Part shown: piece by piece, positions 37,386 to 48,626 of the stretch
Layout of the letters: each line of letters starts with the position of its first letter
How positions within the stretch are numbered: the stretch's first letter is position 1
NCBI GenBank assembly: GCA_905250115.1
Contig: CAJNOI010000069.1
Span: 186,001-250,000 of the forward strand
DNA: 64,000 nucleotides
Direction of reading: 5' to 3'
Origin: Adineta steineri
Taxonomy: Eukaryota > Rotifera > Eurotatoria > Adinetida > Adinetidae
Translations under genes and position numbers: made by a program
The notes under the pieces: model-generated
Databases searched by the model: none
What the model was told of the DNA's origin: nothing
The model's input: only the letters and a program-made list of their open reading frames with translations

Positions 37386-37690
37386 CCTAGACCGTAGTGA
37401 TAGACGCTTAGTAAAACTGTCGGCATTCATGCCAAATGCTGAATACATTATCACACAACCTTGATACTGGAAGCATATATATATATCTAAGTCGTCTATG
37501 ATGGAGTTTTTTCAGGTAATAACAAGCGTTTGTATTGAAACGTGGATAGAAAGACCTAGTCTCCATTGACTCAGGAAATGGGTATCGAAAATAGAAAGGT
37601 AGTAAAGATTTTTGAGATCTAAAGTATCATTTTCATCGGTATTAACACTCACAAACACAATGATATTCGGAATCGCATCAAATTTTCAAA
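37386..37690 (+). repeat. Duplicated block upstream of the P450 gene (partner 42462-42690)
   Basis: It begins TAGACCGTAGTGATAGACGC, shared almost exactly with 42463-42482. Patchy similarity follows (…TGATA…GAAAGA…CTAG, ACAAACACAAT, GAGTCGCCTCAAA/GAATCGCATCAAA). The two copies are in the same orientation and bracket the P450 gene. Confidence 0.6.
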
Positions 37691-37699
37691 ATTACTATG

Positions 37700-37766
37700 T
37701 GAAGGTGGGTGTGTGCTCCTGTTATCTTTACAATCAGACCAATCAATCCACGCTCACACCCTCAAG
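37700..37766. repeat. Telomere-like hairpin repeat, copy 6
   Basis: Left arm GAAGGTGGGTGTGTGC faces right arm CACGCTCACACCCTCAAG. Confidence 0.6.
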
Positions 37767-38411
37767 ATATATATCGAAAACCAGCGGAATTTAGAAGGAT
37801 AATATAAAACTATGCTCAATAAGGCGAATGAAAGAGAAAAAAAATACAGTCAAGGGATCAGCACTACAGATCAATAATAGAAAGACAAATCGAAAAGCAG
37901 GATGTCAGTCGACAAACGGAATATGATATTGAATGATCGCTTATACGACATTCTTTATTTTCATATAAATGAAAAAATTGACTTTGAACATATAGGTTGT
38001 ATAATCTGTGTGCCAAATTTAGTTATAATACTAAAATTGGAAAAAACATTCTATCGATCTCACTAAAACTGCATAAAGTACATTTCTGATATCTCAATGA
38101 TACATTTAACTCAAAGTGGATTACTCCCTAGCAAAGAATATAGATCATTGTGAGTCATCTCGTCATAATAATGCGTGCTTTCGACATATGAATCACATGC
38201 ATTTTTTTCTTGCCTTATCAAAAATGGAGTGTAGAAAACAAAACAAAGAGCTCGATGCACTTCACCTTTCACGTGCAAAAGGCATAAAAAATGTATGATG
38301 TAAACATGACGTTTAATGCAACATATAATGTCTGATGCAATGCAAAGTATGACCCCTCGTTATCAACCGTACTTTGAATGATAAACAACAAAAATATTGG
38401 TGTGCAATGGA

Positions 38412-38420
38412 TCTATATAA
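38412..38420 (+). promoter_or_regulatory. Putative TATA box of the P450 gene
   Basis: CTATATAAAG lies ~70 bp upstream of the ATG at 38488, in the expected position and orientation for a short 5' UTR. It is called by sequence only. Confidence 0.5.
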
Positions 38421-38487
38421 AGAGATGTGATTTATTTGTTTTCACATTATTTTCTTCAACATTATTGTACAACAAAAAGTAAATAAA

Positions 38488-41400
38488 ATGTTACTTTTAT
38501 TCTTAATTGCGCTTATTCTATGCATTGGTATTACGATTTATTACCTTCTTGGACTACGACAACGTTATAAATACTTTGATCAACGTGGTATTTCTACGCC
38601 ACCCTATGAATTTTTCTATGGTCATCTTAAAACATTATGGAACAGTGCATCCTATCATCGTCAGCTCGAAAGTTGGACAAAAGAATATGGAAAGATTTAT
38701 GGAATATATGAAGGAGCTGTTCCAACATTGGTTGTTAGTGACCCTAATTTTCTTCAAGAAGTATTTATCAAACAATTTTCTTCTTTTCCTGGACGAAAGC
38801 CAACTTTCGGAGATTTCAGAAGTCAAAGCCTTTTCTCCGCAGTGGGTGAAAAATGGCATCGATTTCGTCATGTAATAAATCCAGCATTCTCTTCAGCAAA
38901 ACTAAAAATGATGTGTCCTCTTATCAATGAATGTGTTCGTGATACAATGGAAAAATTAGCTGATCATGCAAGAGATGGTACTGAATTCAATATCTTTTTA
39001 TACTATAAACAAATGACGATGGATGTCATATGTATGTATACTATTATACCTTCCTTTTGCATCCTAAGAATATCGATAATTTCCTAGTCTAGAATTATAT
39101 CAAAACAAACTCAAAAATATTTCTACATATGCAATAGTTCATATGAACTTTTGACATTAGATTTGTATAGACCCATGTTCTCTTGTAATGAATAATGATT
39201 ACAAATAACAGCTAACTCGTTTGACCTTCGGGCTGAGTATGATCTCATCATTTTCTATTATTTTCCTTAGTAAACTCCATGTTTAAAGTGTATGACATAA
39301 GATCTACTATATGATCGTCACTCTACTCGAGAGGATGAATCACAGACTACAGAAGAATATCTTCTAATTGCGGAGTTTTGCTAGCAATAAAAAAAGCGTT
39401 TGATTTTGCCAAAAAGCTTTAAGCTAAGTGCAACCCCTGTAGGATAGGCTAGAGCACAAATTTGACTAGGAAAATTTTCACATTCGATAACTATTTTCGA
39501 AACACGATTGTTATCATTAAATTATATATAAAATCTACTTTTTATGTAAACTTCGCATTTTCCTCTTCTAGATCTCTACAAATTTATCGTATAAACAATA
39601 ATGTAGAAATTGAAACAAATTTCTTATTTAGACACTAGAAAAAAATCGTTTCTATCAACTGATGAACGGCATATTTTCCTATGATTTGAACACTAATTTG
39701 TATAGTTAGAGAGAAATACTGAAAACAAACAACAAAAAGATGTCTGAAATATCTTTACGATATATGAACCCTTATAACAACTTCAACCGCGAAGTTTTAA
39801 GAATTACTATGCGACCAGAAATATTCTTAGACAAATCCTGATCATTATCGTTTTTGATATTATTTAGGCCGATGTGCATTTGGACTCGATACTGATTTAC
39901 AAAACAATCCGAACAATATATATTTTAAAAAATTGGAAGAAATCTTTGGTCGCAATGTTAGATCAAGTGGCTTTTTCAAACTTGCTAAACTGATGCCTCA
40001 ATTAGCGAACATCATTGCTAAAGTCCTTTTTAGTATCATCAATACAAAAACATTCATTAATAAGCATGTCATGCCTTGGATATCCAAAAAACAATTAAAT
40101 GAATTCCCTGTTGTATGGCTTCTCAATCGACTACGTGAAGTTGTTGATGAGCGACAGAAGACGGCTACTTCACGTGTCGATGTTCTTCAACTAATGTTAG
40201 AAGCGTTGAACGAAGAGAAAACTAATGTAAGTAAGATTTATCAAGCTTAAAACCATGTGCTAGAACAGCAATTCACTTAATTTGAATCACTTAATAGTCT
40301 TAATAATTCTCTGTACGATGAATGAATTGAAATGGATACCACATTGTCAATATTGTTCGATTTTCTATGCTTGAAAAGGCCTAAACTTATCATAAGTAAT
40401 TTTTTCTTTTAGGATGAAATGCAGGATAGCAGCAAAACAAATTATTGGCTAACTCGAGAAGAAATTGCCAATAACGCCTTCATCTTCATGTTGGCAGGAT
40501 ATCAATCAACATCGACTGCTTTAGCCTATGCAACGTATGAACTTGCCAGACATCCAAAAGTTCTTCAGAAACTTCAAGCTGAAATTGACCAACTTCCATT
40601 CAATGATGATGACAATTTCGATGAAGAGATGAAAAAATATTCGAATTACGATGTAGTCGCTCGGATGCCTTATATGGACATGTTTATTTCTGAAGTATTA
40701 AGAATGTATCCCATTTCAAACTCGGCCATTCAAAGATGTGCCTCCGAAGATACAGTTGTACAAGGAATCAAAATTGATAAAGGTAATCATCAACGAATCC
40801 ATTAAAGTCGTATCATAATTCGAAGAGTTTTCCTTTTTCAATTGATACACGCGTTCAACAAAAACATTTTCTTGATCTATGAAAGTTGTATATGATATGA
40901 CGAATACATCTATTATAACAGTAAATTTTGTTATCATTTTCAGTCCTGCATGAATCTATGAGCCAGTATACTAGTCATTGAGTGCCTCGCAGAGTAAGAC
41001 GACTGATATCAGTGCTCTTTTTGTTTACTAAATTCTATAAGATGCAGCCAATTAATAATTTTTATATTGGATGTGAAAAATTTCACTTTTTTGTGGATTA
41101 GTAAAAGCAAATTGATCGACTCGTAGAACAGATTAATTTACTATCTTAATGGATTACGAAAAATCGTTCGTATCCAAGGTGTTAAACTGACTGATATTAT
41201 TTTTTAGTTTTTCTATTTGATACATCCATGTTTATCAAAAAATAATCAGATATTTGAAAAGCTTATTCGAAAAGAACAGTGGTATCATCTAATAAGATCT
41301 TAGTTTTTTATATGAGATAGTGGAAAAGAATAGATTAGCTATTAATGTTTTTAATGTAAAAAATAGCTTCTCAATCTTATGTCTTTCTCAGGTACGATAG

Positions 41401-41708
41401 TGCACGCTGATGTATATTCAATTCATTACGATCGTGAACTTTGGGCTCCTGAAGATCCGTACATGTTCATACCCGAGCGTCATAGTTCAAAACGTCATCC
41501 GATGGCTTATTTACCGTTTGGAGCAGGTCCACGACATTGTGTTGGCATGCGCTTTGCATTGATCGAAATGAAGATTCTACTAGTACGGCTACTTCGCGAG
41601 TATTTAATTGTGTCTGGCGAGCATCTTGAAAATAAACTTAACATTCGCGAAGGAACTGTCATCGCACCCGAAGAAATTTGGATCAAGCTAGTGAAAAGAA
41701 GTGATTGA
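38488..41708 (+). CDS. Cytochrome P450, CYP3-clan-like
   Basis: Four exons (38488-39031, 39868-40226, 40413-40782, 41392-41708) give 529 residues. An N-terminal anchor (MLLLFLIALILCIGITIYYLL) precedes the catalytic domain. Diagnostic motifs are the C-helix WHRFRHVINPAFS, the I-helix AGYQSTSTA (~329-337), ExxR as EVLR (395-398), PERH, and the heme loop FGAGPRHCVGMRF with Cys474. GRKPTFGDF, PAFSSAKLKMM and the heme-loop wording resemble CYP3A/thromboxane-synthase (clan 3) enzymes. It is an ER-membrane monooxygenase, probably for lipids or xenobiotics. In the I-helix the usual acidic residue before Thr is Gln332. Introns of ~840 and ~610 nt are long for this window. Direct repeats flank the gene (37386 and 42462). 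Confidence 0.92.
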
Positions 41709-41972
41709 AACACAATTTTAGAATATTTATAATTTATAGTTTTACTTTTTTTTTCAATAAATCTTAAACATGAATAAATTTAGCTTAAAATTTCATTAAC
41801 TTGAATGGATGGGGGCGTATAAGAAAACAAAAAAAGACGGCGAATCTTTCTATGTTACATTTATCTAATTTGGCAAATTGTTCAATCGCTCCAAGCCAAA
41901 GATTTCACACTATGCTTTTACCCTGTTAAAAATAGTATTTTGCCTCAATGCAGTACTATTGTGACATGAGAT

Positions 41973-42060
41973 CTTGAGGGTGTCGGTGTGGATGCATGAA
42001 ATAGGTTACCAACGCTCACACCCACGTCTAACCTCACCTACCCTCATCCACACCGACCCA
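41973..42060. repeat. Telomere-like hairpin repeat, copy 7
   Basis: Left arm CTTGAGGGTGTCGGTGTGGA faces right arm TCATCCACACCGACCCA. A second C-rich segment, CGCTCACACCCACG, lies in the loop. Compensatory changes (TCGG/CCGA) are visible in the two arms. Confidence 0.7.
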
Positions 42061-42461
42061 CTGAAATAGTGAGAATTTTGTTTATTGCTTCCTAAGCATG
42101 TGCGTTTTTGTAATAGAAATTCTTACATTAACTTTAATATCTTATGGACAAAATAATGCAGTTTTTTTTCTCGCAATTGTTATAGCTACGACTCGTTCCA
42201 CCAGCTAAAGTTGTTGTTTTTTTACCAGTTTGAAATAGTAAAGTAATGTATAAACAAAAGCTTCTGAAGAGAGGCCAAGCGAGAAGCCATACGCTTTTCG
42301 TTAATTTTTCTGAAGAACATGTAAAAATACAACGTGCAACTTCAGTCGCGTATTGTGCTTGCTGCTGAAAAGTAAGAAAGAGGTTCGCTCATGAAGCAAA
42401 ATAATACATCGATTTTTTTCAACTACAATACTCTTGCACAAATCCTCGCTAAGCTGTGCCG

Positions 42462-42690
42462 TTAGACCGTAGTGATAGACGCATAGTCAAACCATCTATA
42501 TTAATGCTAAACTTTCAAAATATATCCATCATACCCTGATAGTAAAAGCAGATATACACATAAGTACTCGACGGTGGATCTTTTTGCAGATGCCAGCGTG
42601 CATGCTCAGACGAGAGTAGAAAGATCTAGACAAACACAATTATATCCAGAGTCGCCTCAAATCCCTCAAACATCGTGTATGAGAGTCCAC
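42462..42690 (+). repeat. Duplicated block downstream of the P450 gene (partner 37386-37690)
   Basis: It shares TAGACCGTAGTGATAGACGC and further patches with the upstream copy, in direct orientation. Confidence 0.6.
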
Positions 42691-43228
42691 GTTTTGCATA
42701 CTCTCAACCGCGTTCATAGTCTACATCTAAAGCCCTAACCAGTGGCGGACCCAGAAAATCCGAGAAGATGTAGCAGTTTGTTCGAAGGAGCGGCAATCAT
42801 GGTGAAACTTTGATTTTTGACTCATATTCGAAGTAGTATAACATCTTTTCGAACGTTTTCCAATGTACAAATGTAATATTGAGTCGCATATCTTGAAAAA
42901 GAATCTTTATCATACCGAAATAAGTGGCAACGTATGCTAGAATATTTGAATAGTACTCATCCATTGTGGAATGGAATAGTGCATGTAAGGGATCTGATGT
43001 AAACGGTAGATATGGCATCCTTTATAGCCGTTATGTTAAATATAGGAGAGTGTGTTACTTGGTTTGAATATGCTTTTTAGCTAAAATCATATTCAAACAC
43101 GACATTCATTTTGAAATTAACTATAGAAAATGGACTTGATTTCGAGAGACACTCTGTTTTGCTGTTATTTCTAATATAAGCCCAATATTTCAATTTTTGT
43201 AGATTTAAAAGAGTTCGTCTTGAGATAC

Positions 43229-45466
43229 ATGGATCCAGGAACTAATCTAAAGGTTGTCTATCAAACGGCGGTAGCTATTAAGGAAATTGTGGAAGTCGTC
43301 AAAGCTAATCAACAACAATGCAAACGATTAAGCCAAAGGATTGATGCAATCACATCAGCCATGAAAGCAATACCTGCTGAAGAGCTACAACGATATGAAC
43401 GCCAGAAGTCATTGAATAACTATCGCCATTGCATTGAATATTGTTGTCAATTTGTTACTCAGTTTCAAGATAAAAAATCCTGGTTTACGAAGATCTTCCA
43501 CAAGCAAAATTATAGAGAAGAATTTGAAGAATTGAACCTTCGACTTACTCAATGTGCTACTGATCTTAATTTAGGAATTAATTTGAAGCAGATTTTCGAT
43601 CCTGAACTGGATGTAAGCGACCAAGCAACGGATCTAGATGATATTAAAAGTAAACTTGATGAAGTTGCAGAGCTGATGATACAAAAACAAGATGAACAAC
43701 TTCGATACATTGAAGGAATCGAACAAGATATGGAGGCGCGATTCACTTCGTTTAAGTATCAACTCGAACTGGCTATTTGGAAAATAAGTGACCCTCAGAA
43801 AGCACAGAAAATTGTTGAAGAGGAGCATGCTTTTTTACATATTCCGTATTACGATTTAGTACTAGAAGAATGTATCGGACAGGGCGGATTTGCTGATGTA
43901 TATCGTGGAAAATGGTTGTCACGAGATCATAACGTAGCTATTAAAGTCATTCGAATTCAATATATAGATGAAAGAGTTAAACAAGATATTGTTAACGAAA
44001 TTTCAATAATGCACCGAGTTCGCCACGATCATATTCTCAATATGTTTGGTGCATGTATGGAGCCAGATAAATATGCACTCATCGTTGAGTATATGTCTCT
44101 TGGTTCGCTTTATGATGTTTTAAGACGGCAAACACCACAATTCTCATGGTCCGATCGGTGCTCAATTGCTACTCAAATGGTCAAAGGCATCAATTATTTG
44201 CACAAACTCTCAAAGCCCATTATCCATCGTGATATCAAATCATTAAACATCCTTATGACTGAACATGGAAAAGACTTTCTTGTTAAAGTTGCTGACTTTA
44301 GTCTAGCTACAATACGTCACGAAACATCACGCCAATCGTCCTATGCGCCATCAGTCGCTACTTTGTTATGGAAAGCTCCTGAATTATTTGTAATGCATGG
44401 AAAACATACAACGGCTAGTGACGTATATGCTATAGGTGTTGTATTGTGGGAACTAGCAACAGGTTGCGAACCATATGCAGATATGGATGTATCTATGATA
44501 TATGTATGTGTTTCACAGGGGCAACGGTTAGCTATTTCTTCAAACGTTCCCAGTTCATTCGCGGAGCTGATTTCAAAAGCTTGGGCACATGAACCAAAAA
44601 AGAGACCAACCTGTCAAGAACTTCTCAATTCAATAAAGGAGATCGCCGCAGAACTAGATACAAATAATAAGCCAATGGCAGGTAATCATACTTATGTTTT
44701 TTTTACTGTGTTTTCATTAGAGGAATCTTAATGTATAGAAAGTCAGGCGTTTCATAGAATTGAGCTATGGATATACTCTGAACGAGATCAATACAATTCG
44801 CAGTAGCTTTCAGAAAAAAGATTCTCTACATATCAAAATAAACTTTTAAATATTCACCTAATCTATTTCTACACTTATGCTGCTTCTGTCAAACCCAAAA
44901 TTATAACACCTCTACATACAAAAGGTAAGACTCGAAAGTTGAAGGTGTGGGTGTGGATCTCTTCTTTCCCTACACCCATACTCTTCAACACTTTCTCAAA
45001 AGTATTTCTTTGTAAACGAGAATAATTTTCCCATTGACTGGTCTTGTGGTCCACCACTGAGATAATTTGGAGTTTACCACGATTTTCTGAAGAGACTTCT
45101 TATAAAACCATCGTCTGCGTCTTGCATGATTTTGTGATTGTCTAAAATTTTTATTTAGAACCTCAAGAGTTTGCTGCACCCAGCACGTGCAAGGAACTTG
45201 GTTGTAAAGGTCGTATTTGTGCCAAGTGTCACAAGTGCCGCGATTGGCATTTTAGTGGTGATCAAGACCAATGGAACTGGGTCTGCAATTACATGAATTG
45301 GACAATGGCGGATGAGACTCGTTGGTTCACTCGTGACACTGTTGACTGTCGTGCTTGGGAGCTTTTTACGAAACGTGATGGTGCAACCTGCCTTGATAGT
45401 ATTGATCCTCGTGAAGATCCTAGTTTTTTTCTTCATGATCACATATGTCTCTGTGAGGAACACTAA
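43229..45466 (+). CDS. MLKL-like four-helix/kinase protein (DFS variant) with C-terminal Cys-rich domain
   Basis: Two exons, 43229-44681 and 45159-45466, join in phase 1 (586 aa). I use ATG 43229; the open frame extends only to an upstream TTG. TTTTTGTAG at 43193-43201 is a possible leader acceptor. Residues ~10-175 form the same helical domain as the gene at 24415-26465 (CKRLSQRIDAI, EELNLRLTQCATDLNLGINL). The kinase domain has GQGGFADV 217-224, Lys239, HRDIKSLN with Asp335 and APE, but the metal-binding DFG is DFS (356-358), suggesting weak or absent catalysis. Exon 2 adds ~100 residues with ~10 Cys (TCKELGCKGRICAKCHKCRD … ICLCEEH), possibly zinc-binding. That exon has a broken homologue at 58889 onwards. 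An MLKL-type effector role is inference. Confidence 0.78.
44938..44989. repeat. Telomere-like hairpin repeat, copy 8 (intron of the kinase gene)
   Basis: Left arm GTTGAAGGTGTGGGTGTG faces right arm TACACCCATACTCTTCAAC across a T/C-rich loop. The duplicated block shared with 58700 onwards begins at its right arm. Confidence 0.75.
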
Positions 45467-45661
45467 TTTTCTTTTCAGGACAAACATAAAAAACGTGTTT
45501 GCAACAGGTCTGTTCCTTAACGAATATCTATATTTGAATAAATACGAAGAGTAAAAATAAACATGGGCGGCGCAGGCTTAAATTTCTAGGGGAAACAATA
45601 TTTTTTAAATTTAGTAGTAATAAAATATTTTCTCATTTCACTACTTAAGCACAACAAATTT

Positions 45662-45862
45662 TTATTTCTGAAATATTTGTTGTCTTTCATTGTTTTTCAG
45701 CGCAAATTCATTTACAGTAATACTTGAATTAATATGAAAACTACGTTCAATGTTTAGTAAAGATAAACTAGATAATCGTTCTTGACCTGTTGTATTCCGA
45801 ATGTATGTTTTAAGCCTCCATAAGGATGAGAAACTTCTTTCACATTCACATACATTAGCCAT
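45662..45862 (-). pseudogene. hAT transposase C-terminal fragment
   Basis: The minus-strand reading ANVCECERSFSSLWRLKTYI…TGQERLSSLSLLNIE…FALKNNERQ matches the C-terminal dimerisation region of hAT-family transposases. These have the pattern E-R-S-F-S-x-L-K-x-I-K-T-x-L-R-S-x-M-x-Q-E-R-L. Only ~65 codons remain, and the sequence on its upstream side is a hairpin repeat followed by unrelated DNA. It is therefore a truncated relic. Confidence 0.75.
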
Positions 45863-45922
45863 CTTGAGGGTGTGGGTGTGAGTGTTGCTTTTCATTCTCA
45901 TACACACCCACACTCTCTCCAA
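45863..45922. repeat. Telomere-like hairpin repeat, copy 9 (at a junction)
   Basis: Left arm CTTGAGGGTGTGGGTGTGAG faces right arm ACACACCCACACTCTCTCC. It sits exactly between the hAT transposase relic and the membrane-protein relic. Confidence 0.75.
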
Positions 45923-46260
45923 CAAATTCACTTGAACAAACTGGACGAAATTTTGGAGTAAAACTTATCAATTTCGAATAAGGATTTGAAACTTCACTAC
46001 ATCGTGCACTAATTATCGTTGGATAAAGAAATTGATATTTTTCAAAATCAGCTAAGGTTACTTTTTGAATTGTAACACTATGAGTTAAAATACTAACACT
46101 TGCATGAATTATAATAATTAATAGAGAAACAAAGAGAAATAAAAGAAATAATCTGGTACCATAAATTTGTTCCGAAGAATTTAATGATGAAGATCAAAAT
46201 GAATTTGAAGAAAATAAATTTAATTGACGAATTTTACGAATTATATAGAAATAAAATGTA
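45923..46260 (-). pseudogene. Relic of the two-pass membrane protein family (N-terminal part)
   Basis: On the minus strand, IRKIRQLNLFSSNSF, a stop, SSSLNSSEQIYGTRLFLLFL, and then VTIQKVTLADFEKYQFLYPT and SARCSEVSNPYSKLISF line up with the first membrane span and following region of the gene at 48627-49970 (TRTFFLFLVVSLAV … CPCTTVSIPYEQFINI). The in-frame stop and the truncation at the hairpin show it is not functional. Confidence 0.65.
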
Positions 46261-48626
46261 ACAACATAGTTTCGAGAAGAACCAGATACGTTTGGATTCA
46301 TTAATAATATTTACTATATATCTAAAATAACAATTTCAGTTTTGGATATTCAGTGTAATATAAACGTCTTATCTTCATTTGTGGTCAATTTAGAAAAATT
46401 TCTAATCGATTTTGTTTCTTAGAAGAACCTTCAAATTCGTTCTTCGTATTATTTTCTTGGAAAATAGTTGTCAACTCGATTAGAAAACAAAAAGAACAGA
46501 TGAATTATAAGTGAATCCATATATTGAATAGACGAAGGGAATAGTAGGAAATGAAAGAATTTATCATACAGATATTGGTATGATCAATGAGTCTGAAAGA
46601 AAAAGATGTTAATAACATTGTTTTTCTTATATATATATATCGTATCGATAAAATCATTTATTCTGTTCGTGTCATTTGATGTTTCACATAGAATTCATCT
46701 AATATAAGTTCTCTAGTTTTGTATTATTTTCATGTCGGAATGTTCTAATCGGTTGCTATTTAAAAAGAAGACATATAGACAGTATTTTTTTCTGATAAGA
46801 GGAAGAAAATCTGTTAATATAATTGTCATATCTAACCGATTAAGATCCCATGGAAGTCTAACAAATTGTTTCTATTCATTTGACATATAATTAATCAACA
46901 AAGTATCTATTTCTTCTTACGTGTTGTTACTTAGAATAAATCAATCACAAAGAGATAGTTAATCAATATCGTTCTTTAATCACAAGTCAAAAATAAAAAA
47001 ATATTTTCTTCCAACGATTATCAACATCTATCCGAAGAAAAAAAATATTAGATTAAAATCAATTCCTGTAGATTTACTATTTTAATTACCGTTTTTCTTA
47101 ATCCTCAATGAACAAGCCCAAATATTTAATCATATTTTGTGATTTCTCCCGTCTAGTTTAGGAGAAGTTTGGAAAACAACGAAAATAGTCACAAGCAAAG
47201 CAATTGATAGAAAATTCTCTCTCTCTCTCAGTTATTGCGGCATAAATAATAGAAAATTGATGAAATATTTATATTAACAACGTTACTTACCCGTTGGATT
47301 TAATCTTATTAATAGAAAAGTTTCTTAATCAATTGAATGCGTTAAACATTATGAACAAATTATTGATTAATCAAGATAATTCTCACAGGATATTTTCGAT
47401 TAATAGTTGCTTTTCTCAAAAAATTGTACATTAGGTTTATTCAAATTGAAAGCGACTCATTCAATATTATTTATTCATCTGAGAATTAACTTTTCGTGTA
47501 CTGGAATTAGTTGTTTCTTTACAATTTACTCGTTGATAAAAGAATGAGTATTGATCATAGTCTTTTCTTGAACATTTTACGAAACGTTTATGTACTAGAA
47601 TTTAAATAGAAGAGAAATATTTTGATGATTTATTTATATTTTCTTCGGTTCTTGTCTGATGAATTATTCACCTATATGTAATCAATGACTTGTTCATTTC
47701 TTGAGTAAGATGAGAAGTTTTTTGTTATCCATATAAAAAATAAAACTTTGTTTTTTTATATAAATTCTGAAAGTTAGCGAAACAAAGATGATTAATATCT
47801 TTTTCTATCATTTCAAAGATCATTTTTATTATAAAAATATGAAATTGAAATTGTCTGCTTTGTTTTTGAGTTAATGATCTATATTATCTGTTTTTAATCA
47901 TTTTTCTCAATTTAATGAAGATAAATGGTGAAAAGTCAATGTTTATTGGAGAGAGACATGGAGTATTTATAGAGGGGAAGATAAATAATCATCAAGGGAA
48001 AGAGATATCTAGAATGTTCTTTTTAGTCACAATGATATAATGGAGAAGAATTAAATAGGTCAACAGAAAGAATGAAGATAATATATACGTATGAACAACT
48101 GGATAGAAAGGAAAGAAAAAAAAGATCTAGACTATAGCTAAACAGAACGCAAAAATGGATCATGCGTACGTCTATAACAATATATTTATATGTGATGTTT
48201 CTTTATTTTCTGAAAGTGAAACATCAATTCATATTTTGTTTGGGTTTGGGACATTTGCTCGCAAACGTGATAATCGTTCAATTATAATTGATAGAATTCA
48301 GAACAAAAGTAAGACAATTAATTAAGCTGTATGTATAGACGATTGATAATCATTATTTGAGGATGTGTGTGTAGATAAAAAATAGATAGCCACACCCGCA
48401 CCCTCGATCGAATTTGAGGAAAAAAACAAATTGATCGTATTTTCGAATTAAAGATATTTATTTAATTGAAGAAAAATTGTTATGTGAATAAAATAATTAA
48501 AGATCGATTGAAGAAAATAAATATTTGCTGAACATGACAAAAAGCGAGAGGAAGAAGAAGAAGCGACAAGAAAATAAATATTTGTTGATTATATGAATAA
48601 AAAATGTTTTTTGAAAAATATATTTA
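46261..48626. other. Intergenic
   Basis: AT-rich, with no gene recognised. A hairpin copy lies near the right end (48357-48407). Confidence 0.4.
48357..48407. repeat. Telomere-like hairpin repeat, copy 10
   Basis: Left arm TTGAGGATGTGTGTGTAG faces right arm CCACACCCGCACCCTCGA, with the loop GATAAAAAATAGATAG. It lies ~220 bp beyond the 3' end of the membrane protein gene. Confidence 0.65.

Larger units (their letters stand above)
41709..43228. other. Intergenic between P450 and the second kinase gene
   Basis: It contains hairpin copy 7, the second copy of the P450-flanking repeat, and CAGTGGCGGACCCAG at ~42741-42755. That last motif looks like a hAT terminal repeat without a partner. No gene was recognised. 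Confidence 0.5.

Noticed and set aside
42741-42755. CAGTGGCGGACCCAG as the end of a hAT element
   Set aside because: It looks like a hAT terminus, but I could not find the matching inverted end or a target-site duplication nearby.
42797-43018. 73-codon minus-strand open frame upstream of the second kinase gene
   Set aside because: It has no splice context, domain or start context, and lies beside repeat sequence.
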